Assembly: GCA_030639495.1 (NCBI GenBank)
Contig: DAOWCP010000021.1
Location: 1 to 28,952, forward strand
Reading direction: 5' to 3'
Length of the DNA: 28,952 nucleotides
Source: JAGLTN01 sp023135255
GTDB lineage: Bacteria > Planctomycetota > Phycisphaerae > Sedimentisphaerales > Anaerobacaceae
Shown here: one piece after another, positions 8,970 through 18,089 of the stretch
How positions within the stretch are numbered: position 1 is the stretch's first letter
How the letters are laid out: each line of letters opens with the position of its first letter
Notes under the pieces: generated by a model
What the model was told of the DNA's origin: nothing
Seen by the model: the letters and a program-made list of their open reading frames with translations, nothing else
Databases searched by the model: none
Program-made: the position numbers and the translations under genes

Positions 8970-9923
8970 TTATTTCAGATGTTGACCGCCCTGATCAATA
9001 TTTTCAGGAGTGTATATTTTCGAAGGGAGTGTTATTTTTTTAGGAACTTCCTGACCTGCCAGTAATTTCAATGCAGCCTCAATTGCCTCTCTGCCGCCGG
9101 TTGGATATTCAAACGTAGCAGCAAGGACTCCCTGCTTTACATAAATCTGCCCTTCCTGCGGCAGACCATCGATACCTACGAACTTAATTTCTTTTTCTCT
9201 ACCAGCAGCTTTGGCTGCAAGATAGGCGCCATGGGCGCCGGGGTCATTGTGAGCATAAACAAGGTCGATCTTTTCAAAGCGTGACAATGCTGATTCCATT
9301 TCTTTGCGGGCATTAGGCTCAAGCCATTTCATGTCAGCTTCAAAAATAATCTCGATATCCGAATCTTTTATGCCCTGTCTGAAACCTGAATTTCTATCCT
9401 GACCCGCAATTGTTGTCATCAGGCCTTTAAGCTCGATCACTTTGCCTTTACCCTGAAGATTAGCAGCTATCCACTTGCCGGCGGCTTTGCCTATTTCAAT
9501 ATTGTCGGCACCTATGAAACAGGTGTAGTCGTCGCCGATTATCTTCCTATCGAGAATTATAACAGGAATGCCATTTTTGTATGCTTGTGAGATAATTGGA
9601 ACAAGTGGAACAGATTCTTTGGGAGAAATAATTATAATATCAACGCCTGCGCTGATAAATTCTTCCATATGAGAGCGCTGTTTTAAAGTATCGTTTTGAG
9701 CATCTTTGAAAATAACTTCAATTTCAGAATATTCCTCTGCTGCATTTTTAACATCAGCATTCATCTGAACTCGCCAGGGTTCACCAAGATTGCACTGGCT
9801 CATGCCTATCTTGTATTTTACAGGTGAATCGGCATCGCTTGCGGGCGTTTTCCTGGAACAACCAACAACACATACCAAAGAAGCTAAGCTAACGACCAAA
9901 ATTGTAAATAATAGTTTTTTCAT
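8970..9923 (-). CDS. Sugar ABC transporter substrate-binding lipoprotein (RbsB-like)
   Basis: Periplasmic-binding protein of the type I sugar-binding fold (Peripla_BP_4/RbsB-like), which captures a sugar outside the membrane and delivers it to the permease. The chosen start at 9923 gives MKKLLFTILVVSLASLVCVVGC, a lipoprotein signal peptide with lipobox VVGC, so the protein should be membrane-anchored. Family features: an opening IGMSQCNLGEPWRVQ segment, IIIISPKES, IPVIILDR, CFIGADN and a late HNDPGAHGAYLAAKAAG motif. A longer in-frame start at 9980 would overlap the GH116 gene and bury the signal peptide, so I rejected it. AAAGGA overlaps the GH116 stop region about 12 bases upstream. It is the last gene of the ATPase-permease-GH116 operon. 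The sugar cannot be named; the linked beta-glycosidase suggests a hexose, pentose or short oligosaccharide. Confidence 0.9.
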   Translation of the reverse strand: MKKLLFTILVVSLASLVCVVGCSRKTPASDADSPVKYKIGMSQCNLGEPWRVQMNADVKNAAEEYSEIEVIFKDAQNDTLKQRSHMEEFISAGVDIIIISPKESVPLVPIISQAYKNGIPVIILDRKIIGDDYTCFIGADNIEIGKAAGKWIAANLQGKGKVIELKGLMTTIAGQDRNSGFRQGIKDSDIEIIFEADMKWLEPNARKEMESALSRFEKIDLVYAHNDPGAHGAYLAAKAAGREKEIKFVGIDGLPQEGQIYVKQGVLAATFEYPTGGREAIEAALKLLAGQEVPKKITLPSKIYTPENIDQGGQHLK

Positions 9924-9939
9924 TTTCGATCTATGTCCT

Positions 9940-12900
9940 TTAATTATAGATGATCTTTCCGGAGACATTATAACGGTCAATTTGAATATTGCCCAGCTTT
10001 ATTTCGGCAAATGGCTTCCCGTTTTTAAGCCCAACAGAGCCAAACCCTGTAGCTGTCGAAAGGAAACTCTTAAAATTTTTGCCGACTTGCGAATCGATAT
10101 ACATCGTTTTTTCGACGGCATCATATCTGACACCAGTCAGACCAGCTATCATACCATAGCTGGACATCGCCCTGGCGTACCAGTGGCCGCACTCATACTC
10201 GTTAAATGGATTTCTTATTTTACCGTCGTATCTGTCTCTGCATGCCCTGACGATTTCAAGTCCCTCATCGACCATCCCCTCAAGCATAAGATGGCTTGCG
10301 ACCTGATATTCGATACCTGTCCAGACTTCATTGCTATAGACAAAGGGCAGCAGCAGTTTTCCACCCTTAGGCCAGGTGCACAAGAGCAGCCCGCCTTCAT
10401 GGCCTAAAGCGAAGCTTGGTCTTTGTGGATTGCCATGATTAGAGAGGTCTTTTTTGAAATTATATTTGTAGATGGATTTCAGATTAGTTGCAACTTTTTC
10501 AGAGTCGATAATTTCACCAAGGCCGCACATCTTTGCCATCCAGAATCCAATAACACCATCTGACAGACAACCTGTGCCATATTGATACTTTGGTCCGGAG
10601 TTATTCAGCTGCTTAACCAGGTCGCTGTATCCACTGCCGTTATTTGATGCACTTATCGGATTAAATTTAGCGTTCAGACCCTCGGTTTGTATTTTATGAT
10701 AAAAATATTCACCATTCCAAAGCTCGGCAACAAGTCTGCGTTTACCCTTTTCCAGCAGCTGCTCATACAGAGTGACATCATCACCAAAGTGATTTCCAAT
10801 TTCGATGGCTGCTTTTAATGCACCAAGATAGAAACTGCTGCAGTGACCATTCGGCCCCCAGTAATTGATGTCGTAAGTGTTATGCTGAGGCTCCTCAAGC
10901 AAACCAGTATGCCTTGGGTCCCATGTCTCGATGCAATAGTCAAGGCTTTGTCTGACCTTTGGCCAAATGTTTTTCAACCATTTCCCATCAGCTGTCGTCC
11001 GCCATTGACGGTAAACTTTCATTATACCGCCAAGCTGACCGTCAGCAGCGGCGCCGGAGTTCCTCTTAGTATCTCTTATAGGCAGATTTACCCGAAACGC
11101 CTGACAGCCGATATCACTTTGAGCTTCATTAAATTCGGTGTCACGAAGGCTTTGTTCGAGATCACCAAATAAATGCTGAATCGCCTGGGCATAGTTCCAG
11201 ACGTGAGTACAACTGCCATGGCAACAGCCCGAACCGTCGGAGCACCCTTCCCAGCACCATAATTTCCCGTCAGCCTGCCTGCGTACTGTGGGGGATTTGA
11301 TTATTGTCAGATTAGCAGCAACCGCTTCAACAACCTCAGGCGGTAACGTCGTGTCGTAAAAAGTGTCGGCAAAAAGTTTGCTCTTATCCCGGAGGGTTTG
11401 ATAATTTTCCCGCCAATATTCAATAATTTTTGATGTGCTTTTAAAGTGACATGCATACCATGGAACATCATAAGTTTGTGCGCAGCTGGCGCTTTCATCG
11501 CTGCAAATTTCAGTATCGCAGTTTTCCAGAACAACCCAGTTACCAAAATCCCTGCCTTCAAAATTGTTAATAACCTTACCATCGAAATTTTCAAAATTAA
11601 ATTTATATGGATCAGCTATCGGCTTATTGGTCATTACGATCTGGTCGATGTTTATATGTCCCCAGCCGCCAGTTTCATTGTCTACGATCTGAATCTGAAT
11701 ATTTTTGCCCCGGTATTCTTTTGCATCCCATTTTTGCCATGTAAGATGTTCATTGTTATTTGCGGTTTCAGTTATTACAGCCTTTCCGTCAACAAGAAGG
11801 TTCAGACATGTTTTGCCCTTATGGTCGCCACCTCCTATCAAAAACTGGATATATCGATGTGTAAGTTTAAATTCCGGTGACGTAAGAGTACCGACAAGTC
11901 CATCCCCTGAAGGATCAAAAGTATTTATAAAGCCTTTGCCAATAAAGCCTGTAACGGATGTCTGGTTTGGTGCAGCTGATTTGGATGGTCCATGTTTAAA
12001 AGCCGGACCTGTAGCTTTTTGATCGCCCCCTATACGCAGGTTAGTTTTGGGAACGTACCATGCAAACATCAGCCTGACAGTTTTTTCCTGATTAGGCAAT
12101 AATTTCATCGGCACAAACAGCGAAGCGCCCGGTGCGGCTTTTGTCGTTGGAGGATTAGAAACAAGCTTACCATTTTCAATATTATCCCAGGCAATACTAA
12201 GCGAATCCCACCAGCCCCCGATAAACCAGCAATGGTCGACAACAACATCGTCGTCATCTACAAATATTGCGAAGTCACCCTGGTCATAAGGCCTGTCTTG
12301 TGAGCCTTGCTGGCTAAGCATAAAACCATTACGAATTGCTTTTATAGAGTTGCCTTTTCCTTTTGACATGAAATTTTTGCTATTATAAGAAAAAACAGCT
12401 TCGATAGTTTTATTCGTATTATTTTTGAATTTATATTCCAATGCCCCTGCCGGCAGAGATGAATTATCCGAATCAGTCGGAATAAATGGGCTCCATCCGG
12501 TAATCTCAACATCAATCGGCACAAGCTTGTCTTCGAGCTTTATAGTGGCAAATGGGAACCTTGTTAAAAATTCTGCACTGTCAAATCTTGGCAAGCCTAA
12601 ACTACTGCCCGGCGAGCCATTGCCCGCATTTGAAGGCCCAAATACCCTCCAACCCGGTACTTGCCCTTCGAGTACTTTTGCGACTTTGTTTTTGCCGTTG
12701 TTGACATAAATTGCGGCAAAGCTGCATGGGCTATGAAAGAACTCCATAGTATTTCTAACCGACACATGACTAATAGAGCCATTACCATCAAGGCAGACCA
12801 TACCAGCACCTATGCCACCTATCGGAAAGGCAACGCGATCGAGGTTGGCACCTGTGTAATTTTTGTTGTACTGATGTTTAGCGTCTGCTATAGAAAAAAC

Positions 12901-12942
12901 ACAAACAACAGAAAGGACAGAAAGTAATATCACCTTTTTCAT
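9940..12942 (-). CDS. Secreted GH116 family beta-glycosidase with inserted levanase-type module
   Basis: GH116 enzymes (DUF608 catalytic domain, relatives of bile-acid beta-glucosidase GBA2) retain configuration while cleaving beta-glucosides or beta-xylosides. The N-terminal domain starts FPIGGIGAGMVCLDGNGSIS. The catalytic domain has WCWEGC, whose Glu near residue 565 is the likely nucleophile, then GSCTHVWNYAQA, and HNTYDINYWGPNGH, whose Asp near residue 691 is the likely acid/base; these roles follow from characterised GH116 members. Between them, about residues 315-440, sits an extra beta-sandwich with YIQFLIGGG, NLLVDGK and TGGWGHINIDQI, the signature of a module common in GH32 levanases. 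A signal peptide (MKKVILLSVLSVVCVFSIAD, then A) exports it. The start at 12942 is chosen because GGAG lies 9 bases upstream; ATGs at 12951 and 12957 lack spacing. It lies inside an ABC sugar-transporter operon. Confidence 0.9.
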   Translation of the reverse strand: MKKVILLSVLSVVCVFSIADAKHQYNKNYTGANLDRVAFPIGGIGAGMVCLDGNGSISHVSVRNTMEFFHSPCSFAAIYVNNGKNKVAKVLEGQVPGWRVFGPSNAGNGSPGSSLGLPRFDSAEFLTRFPFATIKLEDKLVPIDVEITGWSPFIPTDSDNSSLPAGALEYKFKNNTNKTIEAVFSYNSKNFMSKGKGNSIKAIRNGFMLSQQGSQDRPYDQGDFAIFVDDDDVVVDHCWFIGGWWDSLSIAWDNIENGKLVSNPPTTKAAPGASLFVPMKLLPNQEKTVRLMFAWYVPKTNLRIGGDQKATGPAFKHGPSKSAAPNQTSVTGFIGKGFINTFDPSGDGLVGTLTSPEFKLTHRYIQFLIGGGDHKGKTCLNLLVDGKAVITETANNNEHLTWQKWDAKEYRGKNIQIQIVDNETGGWGHINIDQIVMTNKPIADPYKFNFENFDGKVINNFEGRDFGNWVVLENCDTEICSDESASCAQTYDVPWYACHFKSTSKIIEYWRENYQTLRDKSKLFADTFYDTTLPPEVVEAVAANLTIIKSPTVRRQADGKLWCWEGCSDGSGCCHGSCTHVWNYAQAIQHLFGDLEQSLRDTEFNEAQSDIGCQAFRVNLPIRDTKRNSGAAADGQLGGIMKVYRQWRTTADGKWLKNIWPKVRQSLDYCIETWDPRHTGLLEEPQHNTYDINYWGPNGHCSSFYLGALKAAIEIGNHFGDDVTLYEQLLEKGKRRLVAELWNGEYFYHKIQTEGLNAKFNPISASNNGSGYSDLVKQLNNSGPKYQYGTGCLSDGVIGFWMAKMCGLGEIIDSEKVATNLKSIYKYNFKKDLSNHGNPQRPSFALGHEGGLLLCTWPKGGKLLLPFVYSNEVWTGIEYQVASHLMLEGMVDEGLEIVRACRDRYDGKIRNPFNEYECGHWYARAMSSYGMIAGLTGVRYDAVEKTMYIDSQVGKNFKSFLSTATGFGSVGLKNGKPFAEIKLGNIQIDRYNVSGKIIYN

Positions 12943-12976
12943 AATTGTCATCTCCATGGGTAAATAAAATCCACGA

Positions 12977-13984
12977 TTATTTCCTGGTCTTTTGCAGCAG
13001 AACCGCCGCTATTATTATAGCGCCTGTGAGCATCAGTCTTTTGTCTTCACCGACAGCGTTAATACTTAATATTTTTTCAAGATAGCCTATAGTAAGTATG
13101 CCAATCAGCGTCAGCCAGATCCCACCTCTGCCGCCTTTTAAACTTGTCCCGCCGATGACAACCATAGCAATCGCTGAAAGCTCATAAGCAACTCCCGCTT
13201 CCGGGTCGCCCTGGAGTTCCTGACATGCCTGACAAATCCCCGCAATCCCGCAAAAAAGCCCACTCAGACCATAGGTCAGTATTTTACTCGACAGGACAGG
13301 CACACCTGAAAGTCTTGCAGCTTCTTCGTTTCCGCCGATCGCATAAATATATCGACCCTGACGCAGTTTTGTAAGCAAAACCCATGATATAACGAGACAG
13401 ACTATTAAGATCAAAGTAACAACGGTAATATTATCCGCGAAAACCTTTGAGTTAACGAAATCAAAAACTTTCGGCACCTCTACATATTGATATGTCCCAT
13501 CAGCCTGCTGAACAGCGGTGGATATTTTCTGACCGCCTGAGACCCACTTGGCAAGCCCCCTGCCGAAGACCATCATCGCCAGCGTCGCAATGAAAGGCTG
13601 AACGGAATATTTCCCGATAAGCAATCCTGAACTGCAACCACAAGCTGTCCCTATCAATAGACATATTATTATTGCCAGGATCGGATTCATCGCAAAATGT
13701 ATTGCCATAAGAGAAAACGAAACTGCCGAGAGCGCCAGGATACTGCCGACAGAAAGATCGATCCCCCCTGTGATTATCACAATGGTCATACCACAGGCCA
13801 ATATGCCGTAAACAGAAACCGCGCGAAGCATGTCACGATGCGTACCCCACTTTAAGAATGCACCGTCAGCGTTGAATATAAGACCCATAGCAAAGACGAT
13901 TATAAGAGCACCCAACGCGCGGGCTGTTGGTGATAAGAGCCATTGATTTTTATCTGTAAAACTTTTGAGATCATTTCCGGTCAT
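12977..13984 (-). CDS. Sugar ABC transporter permease (RbsC-like)
   Basis: Inner-membrane permease of the branched-chain amino acid/monosaccharide family; it forms the channel for the sugar bound by the downstream lipoprotein and is driven by the upstream ATPase. The 335-residue protein has many hydrophobic segments, including ALGALIIVFAMGLIF near the N-terminus. It carries the family signatures YGILACGMTIVIITGGIDLS, VQPFIATLAMMVFGRGLA, AIGGNEEAARLSGV and IGGTSLKGGRGG. The length is normal for RbsC-like proteins. Its ATG overlaps the ATPase stop codon in the 4-base ATGA arrangement, with AAAGGG about 7 bases before the ATG, so translation is coupled. The GH116 gene ATG follows the... opposite end: GH116 begins 34 bases downstream of the permease stop. 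Confidence 0.93.
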   Translation of the reverse strand: MTGNDLKSFTDKNQWLLSPTARALGALIIVFAMGLIFNADGAFLKWGTHRDMLRAVSVYGILACGMTIVIITGGIDLSVGSILALSAVSFSLMAIHFAMNPILAIIICLLIGTACGCSSGLLIGKYSVQPFIATLAMMVFGRGLAKWVSGGQKISTAVQQADGTYQYVEVPKVFDFVNSKVFADNITVVTLILIVCLVISWVLLTKLRQGRYIYAIGGNEEAARLSGVPVLSSKILTYGLSGLFCGIAGICQACQELQGDPEAGVAYELSAIAMVVIGGTSLKGGRGGIWLTLIGILTIGYLEKILSINAVGEDKRLMLTGAIIIAAVLLQKTRK

Positions 13985-15489
13985 TGCGAAACCCTTTCAC
14001 CTAAAGCAGCAGAGAGTATTTTTTCCTGAGTAGCCTGAGAGATTTCAAACTCAGCATTTATTTTGCCCCTGTGCATTACGAGGATCCTGTCACAGATCCC
14101 AAGCAACTCCGGCATCTCGGAGGTTATCAACACGATAGCGATCCCCTGGTCGGTCCAGCTGTTCATTAGTTCATAAATTTCATGTTTTGCCCCGACGTCA
14201 ACACCTCTTGTGGGCTCATCAAGTAGCAATACCTTAGGCCTGGTCTCTACCCATTTGGCCATGACGACTTTTTGCTGATTCCCCCCTGAAAGTGAATCAA
14301 CATCCTGATAAAGACTTTCAGCTTTTAAATTCAGACTTCGCGTAATTTTTTCAACCGATGCTTTTTCCATCGCGGGTCTCAACCAGCCATGGGGAGAAAA
14401 TCTTTTCAGCGATGCCAGGCTGACGTTTCTAAGGATATTCATTTCCATAACCAACCCGCTCTGCTTACGGTCATTCGTCAACAGTGCCATCCCCCTGCTT
14501 ATCATTTTAGCCGGCGAATCGGGTTTATATATTTCATCGTCTATCTGTACGGAACCGGTTGCCTGCGAACCATAAGTTCCAAAAATACCGTTCAACAATT
14601 CAGAGTTACCGGACCCCTGCAATCCCGCTATTCCAAGAATTTCACCAGATCTAACTGAAAATGACACGTTGTCAACTCTTGGCGATGGGTTAGAAGCCGT
14701 TCCGCCAACAAAGATATCTTTAACTTCCAGACGCTTTTCGCCGACTTTGGGAGCGTGACGAGGGATTTGCTGGTTTAACTCTCTGCCGACCATCCATTTT
14801 ATCAGTTCCTGCGATGGAAGCTTTTCCGCTACTTCTGTGCCGATGTATTTGCCGTCACGCAAAACGGTTATCCTGTCGGCTATCCTGTAAATCTCTTCCA
14901 TCTTATGAGAAATATAAATTATTCCGCACCCCTCGGCCTTTAGCTTCACGATAATATCAAAAAGTTTTTCAACTTCAGGCTCTGTCAGAGCGCTCGTCGG
15001 CTCATCCATGACTATTATCTTTGAATCAAAGGCAAGCGCCTTTGTGATCTCTACCATCTGCTGAATGCCGATTGAAAACTCATCGACAGAGCTGCTCAGA
15101 TCTATATCCAGAGAAAGAGATTTGATTATTTTTGCAGAATAGTCGAGCATAGCCCTTTTATTTAGCCAGGAATATTTTGATTCTTCCCTGCCCAAAAAAA
15201 CATTGTCGCAAACTCCCATAGAACCAACCAATGAAAGTTCCTGGTAAATAATAGATATACCTGCCTTTGATGCGTCAAGAACAGATTTGAAATTTACAAC
15301 CTCCCCGTTTAATTTAACAGTGCCTGTGTGATCGGTATAAACACCACCAAGTACCTTTATAAGAGTACTTTTGCCTGCGCCATTTTCACCAGCTAATACA
15401 TGAACTTCACCAGCAGCTAAATTGAAGCAAACATCCTCAAGAACCTTCACACCAGAAAAATCCTTGCCGATCCCCTGCATCTCAAGCAT
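13981..15489 (-). CDS. Sugar ABC transporter ATP-binding protein, two ATPase domains (RbsA/MglA-like)
   Basis: Cytoplasmic ATPase powering the sugar importer. Two tandem ABC domains: the first has Walker A GENGAGKST and Walker B IIVMDEPTSAL; its signature loop is the FSIGIQQ variant usual in this family. The second has the degenerate Walker A GLQGSGNSE typical of the family, signature LSGGNQQKV, and Walker B VLLLDEPTRGVD. About 502 residues, normal for RbsA-type proteins. I chose ATG 15489, with AAAGGA about 10 bases upstream. The ATG at 15516 has no ribosome-binding site and lies almost at the predicted transcription start, so it could only work as a leaderless start. First gene of the uptake operon; 4-base overlap with the permease gene. 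Confidence 0.92.
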   Translation of the reverse strand: MLEMQGIGKDFSGVKVLEDVCFNLAAGEVHVLAGENGAGKSTLIKVLGGVYTDHTGTVKLNGEVVNFKSVLDASKAGISIIYQELSLVGSMGVCDNVFLGREESKYSWLNKRAMLDYSAKIIKSLSLDIDLSSSVDEFSIGIQQMVEITKALAFDSKIIVMDEPTSALTEPEVEKLFDIIVKLKAEGCGIIYISHKMEEIYRIADRITVLRDGKYIGTEVAEKLPSQELIKWMVGRELNQQIPRHAPKVGEKRLEVKDIFVGGTASNPSPRVDNVSFSVRSGEILGIAGLQGSGNSELLNGIFGTYGSQATGSVQIDDEIYKPDSPAKMISRGMALLTNDRKQSGLVMEMNILRNVSLASLKRFSPHGWLRPAMEKASVEKITRSLNLKAESLYQDVDSLSGGNQQKVVMAKWVETRPKVLLLDEPTRGVDVGAKHEIYELMNSWTDQGIAIVLITSEMPELLGICDRILVMHRGKINAEFEISQATQEKILSAALGERVSQ

Positions 15490-15522
15490 AAAATCACAAT
15501 CCTTTTGACTCACCATTCAAAG

Positions 15523-15551
15523 ATTCTAATTACATAAGGCTCTTTTGTCAA
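15523..15551 (-). promoter_or_regulatory. Strong candidate promoter of the sugar ABC/GH116 operon
   Basis: Minus strand: perfect -35 TTGACA (15546-15551), 17-base spacer, -10 TAGAAT (15523-15528), one mismatch from consensus. Transcription should start near 15516. This is the best promoter match I found in the window and it directly precedes the ATPase gene. I see no clear operator dyad beside it. Confidence 0.68.
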
Positions 15552-15635
15552 AACCAAATTATGTTTTAGCTCTGGTTACATTTGATTAAACAATATATCC
15601 CCCGTTAAGCCTCAGCTGCTTAGCTGTCGATATGA

Positions 15636-16364
15636 TTAAGTCTCCACCGTCTTAGTTTCGCCTATGGTGCCGTTTATGTTCACTGTTATATCTTTATAAC
15701 CGATCTTACAGCCGCTAAGAGCGATTGCCTGGGTTACAACATTAACCAGCCCCGAACAGCAAGGCACTTCCATGTGAACTACCGTCAGGCTGTTAAGGTC
15801 ATTGGCTTTTATTATCTCTGCAAGCTTTTCGATATAATACTGGCTGTCATCAAGCTTAGGACAACCTACGACAACGCTTTTGCCGCTAAGAAATCTGTTA
15901 TGAAAATCCGCAACAGCAAAAGGCACACAATCGGCAGCAACCAGCAGATCCGAATTCTTAAAATACCCAGCTAAAGGCGAAACAAGTTTCAACTGGACAG
16001 GCCAATGCGATAATTGAGACTGCTGCTCTTGGCTGTCAGATGGTGCCGGCTTCTTAGGTTTGCCCAGATCAAAAGACATCAACCCAGGGCATACAAACCC
16101 TTGACTGTTGTCATCTTTCTTATCCTGCGACAAATGTTTCTTTACCGCTTCTTCGTCAAATCCCTGAGCTTCTCGTTGCTCGATCGTGATGGCATCTACC
16201 GGGCAGTCGCCGATACATGCCCCCAGGCCATCACAGTAAACTTCGCTGACAAGTTTTGCCTTGCCGTCGATCATCTGAATCGCACCTTCAGCGCAGGCTG
16301 CGACACATTTGCCGCAACCATTGCACTTTTCTTCGTCTATTTTAATAATGTTACGCAGTACCAT
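15636..16364 (-). CDS. Ferredoxin-type Fe-S protein with cysteine-containing C-terminal domain, Hcp partner
   Basis: Probable electron carrier or maturation partner for the upstream hybrid-cluster protein. The N-terminal ~70 residues hold two 4Fe-4S motifs: CNGCGKCVAAC, and CDGLGACIGDCP preceded by a Tyr-rich segment. After a charged linker, the C-terminal ~130 residues form a second domain with further cysteines in AADCVPFA, VVGCPKLDD and VPCCSGL, which may bind another metal or cluster. 242 residues; no signal peptide or membrane helix, so cytoplasmic. The start has AGGGG 4 bases upstream and is 16 bases after the hcp stop, so the two are co-transcribed. Similar proteins occur beside hcp in other anaerobes (recalled, not checked). 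The role of the C-terminal domain is unknown to me. Confidence 0.85.
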   Translation of the reverse strand: MVLRNIIKIDEEKCNGCGKCVAACAEGAIQMIDGKAKLVSEVYCDGLGACIGDCPVDAITIEQREAQGFDEEAVKKHLSQDKKDDNSQGFVCPGLMSFDLGKPKKPAPSDSQEQQSQLSHWPVQLKLVSPLAGYFKNSDLLVAADCVPFAVADFHNRFLSGKSVVVGCPKLDDSQYYIEKLAEIIKANDLNSLTVVHMEVPCCSGLVNVVTQAIALSGCKIGYKDITVNINGTIGETKTVET

Positions 16365-16380
16365 TTTTCCCCTTGCAATA

Positions 16381-18036
16381 TTATTCGCCCAGCATCTCAG
16401 TCAAATCTTTTTCAACCGTACTGACAGGGGCAATGTTGAAATTCTCTACCAGAACATTCAGCACGTTCGGCCCAATAAACGCGGGAAGTGTAGGCCCAAG
16501 CTTTATATTCTTAATACCGAGATGCAGTAATGTCAGCAAAATACAAACTGCTTTCTGCTCATACCAGCTAAGCACGAACGACAGCGGCAGATCATTCACG
16601 CCGCAATCAAACGCCCCCGCCAAAGCAACTGCGATCTGAACCGCAGAATAAGCATCATTACACTGACCGACATCCAGAAGCCTTGGTATCCCACCGATAT
16701 CACCGAAGTTAAGCTTATTAAAACGATATTTACCGCAAGCCAGGGTAAGTATCACGCAATCATCAGGCACTGCCTTTGCTAAATCAGTAAAGTAATTCCT
16801 GCCCGCCTTAGCCCCGTCACAACCACCAATTAAAAAGAAGTGTCTTATCTTGCCGGCTTTGACCGCCTCAACAACTGCACCAGCAACCGACATAACTGCA
16901 TTGCGGGCAAAACCGATAGTTATCTTCTTATCCTCGGCATCCTCAGCGAAACCCTCCGCTGCAAGTGCTGCCTCGATAACTGGTGTGAAATCCTTATCCG
17001 CAATATGTGTCACCCCGGGCCAAGCTACTAATCCGGTAGTGAATATCCTGGCTTTATAATCTTCTTTTGGTCTTTGAATACAGTTTGTGGTCATCAAAAT
17101 TGCACCGGGGAACTCGTTGAACTCTCTTGCCTGATCCTGCCACGCCCCGCCGTAATTGCCCACAAGGTGTTTGTATTTTTTTAATCCCGGATATGCCAGA
17201 CAAGGAAGCATTTCGCCATGAGTATAAACATTAATACCTTTGCCCTCGGTCTGCTTTAATATCTCTTCAAGGTCTTTCAGGTCATGCCCTGAAACGACAA
17301 TACATTTGCCCTTGACCGGCATAACACGCACTTGTGTCGGCTCCGGGTGTCCGTAAGCGTCGGTATTGGCTTTATCCAGCATTTCCATAACTTTTAGATT
17401 AACCTCACCAACTTTCATCGCCATCGCGACAAGCTTGTCAACATCTTTACGGTCTGGTCCAGTTAGAAAATCAAGTGCTTCATGGAAAAATCCATAAACG
17501 TCATCATCTTCCTGGCCGAGGATATAAGCATGATCAGCATAAGAGGCTGTACCCTTTAGACCATAAACTATCAATTCCTGTAACCCAGAAACATCTGGCC
17601 CAAGTTCTTCAACCCGCTGAGCGATTCCAACGGCAGCGCCCTGCTTTAATAAACCCTCACTATCTGTTTCAAGGCTCCATTGTGCGATCTCAGCAAGAGC
17701 ATCGGGGGCAACTTGTTTACTTTGGCAGGCATCTGTATAAAGCTTGCGAGCCTTTGCTAAAATATCTTTGCCTTTAGCCAGCAATTCTTCAAGCCTGGCA
17801 GGGTCGAAATTCACATTGGTCACAGTGGTAAATAAAGACTCCACAATAAAAATATCAATATCATGGTCGATCACGCCTATCTGCCTCGCCCGATGTGCAT
17901 ACATGGAAATCGCTTTGCAGGTATAGACCAGCAGGTCTTGTAATGTTGCGGTCTCGGAGTCCTTGCCGCAAACTCCCATTTTTGTGCATCCTGTTCCTTT
18001 AGCGGTTTGTTCACATTGATAACAAAACATACTCAT
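16381..18036 (-). CDS. hcp: Hydroxylamine reductase / hybrid-cluster protein Hcp
   Basis: Hybrid-cluster proteins reduce hydroxylamine in vitro and nitric oxide in vivo, protecting cells from nitrosative stress. The N-terminus has the cluster ligands C5, C8, C17 and C23 (CYQCEQTAKGTGC, then VCGK). The hybrid-cluster ligands can be picked out: His in VVSGHDL, Glu in YTHGEML, Cys in TTNCIQRP, Cys in IGGCDGAK, Cys in TLACGKYRF, Cys in VGQCNDAYS, and the Glu and Lys of WYEQKA. Nothing required is missing. 551 residues, normal for the class. AGGA lies 7 bases before ATG 18036. Cytoplasmic. The operon order Rrf2 regulator, cupin, hcp, Fe-S protein supports a nitric oxide response. Confidence 0.97.
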   Translation of the reverse strand: MSMFCYQCEQTAKGTGCTKMGVCGKDSETATLQDLLVYTCKAISMYAHRARQIGVIDHDIDIFIVESLFTTVTNVNFDPARLEELLAKGKDILAKARKLYTDACQSKQVAPDALAEIAQWSLETDSEGLLKQGAAVGIAQRVEELGPDVSGLQELIVYGLKGTASYADHAYILGQEDDDVYGFFHEALDFLTGPDRKDVDKLVAMAMKVGEVNLKVMEMLDKANTDAYGHPEPTQVRVMPVKGKCIVVSGHDLKDLEEILKQTEGKGINVYTHGEMLPCLAYPGLKKYKHLVGNYGGAWQDQAREFNEFPGAILMTTNCIQRPKEDYKARIFTTGLVAWPGVTHIADKDFTPVIEAALAAEGFAEDAEDKKITIGFARNAVMSVAGAVVEAVKAGKIRHFFLIGGCDGAKAGRNYFTDLAKAVPDDCVILTLACGKYRFNKLNFGDIGGIPRLLDVGQCNDAYSAVQIAVALAGAFDCGVNDLPLSFVLSWYEQKAVCILLTLLHLGIKNIKLGPTLPAFIGPNVLNVLVENFNIAPVSTVEKDLTEMLGE

Positions 18037-18089
18037 GATAATATCCTCTCAAAATAAAATTCTGTATTATTTTATAAACATTTTATGAC

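Noticed and set aside
8663..9043. 126-residue plus-strand open frame, lysine-rich
   Set aside because: It runs through the A-tract low-complexity region and overlaps the 3' end of the substrate-binding gene on the other strand. It has no recognisable domain and no good ribosome-binding site.
9924..9980. Upstream start for the substrate-binding protein
   Set aside because: It would extend into the GH116 gene and place 19 residues before a clear lipoprotein signal peptide.
16014..16424. 136-residue plus-strand open frame opposite the Fe-S protein gene
   Set aside because: Antisense to two 4Fe-4S motifs; no plausible function or translation signal.
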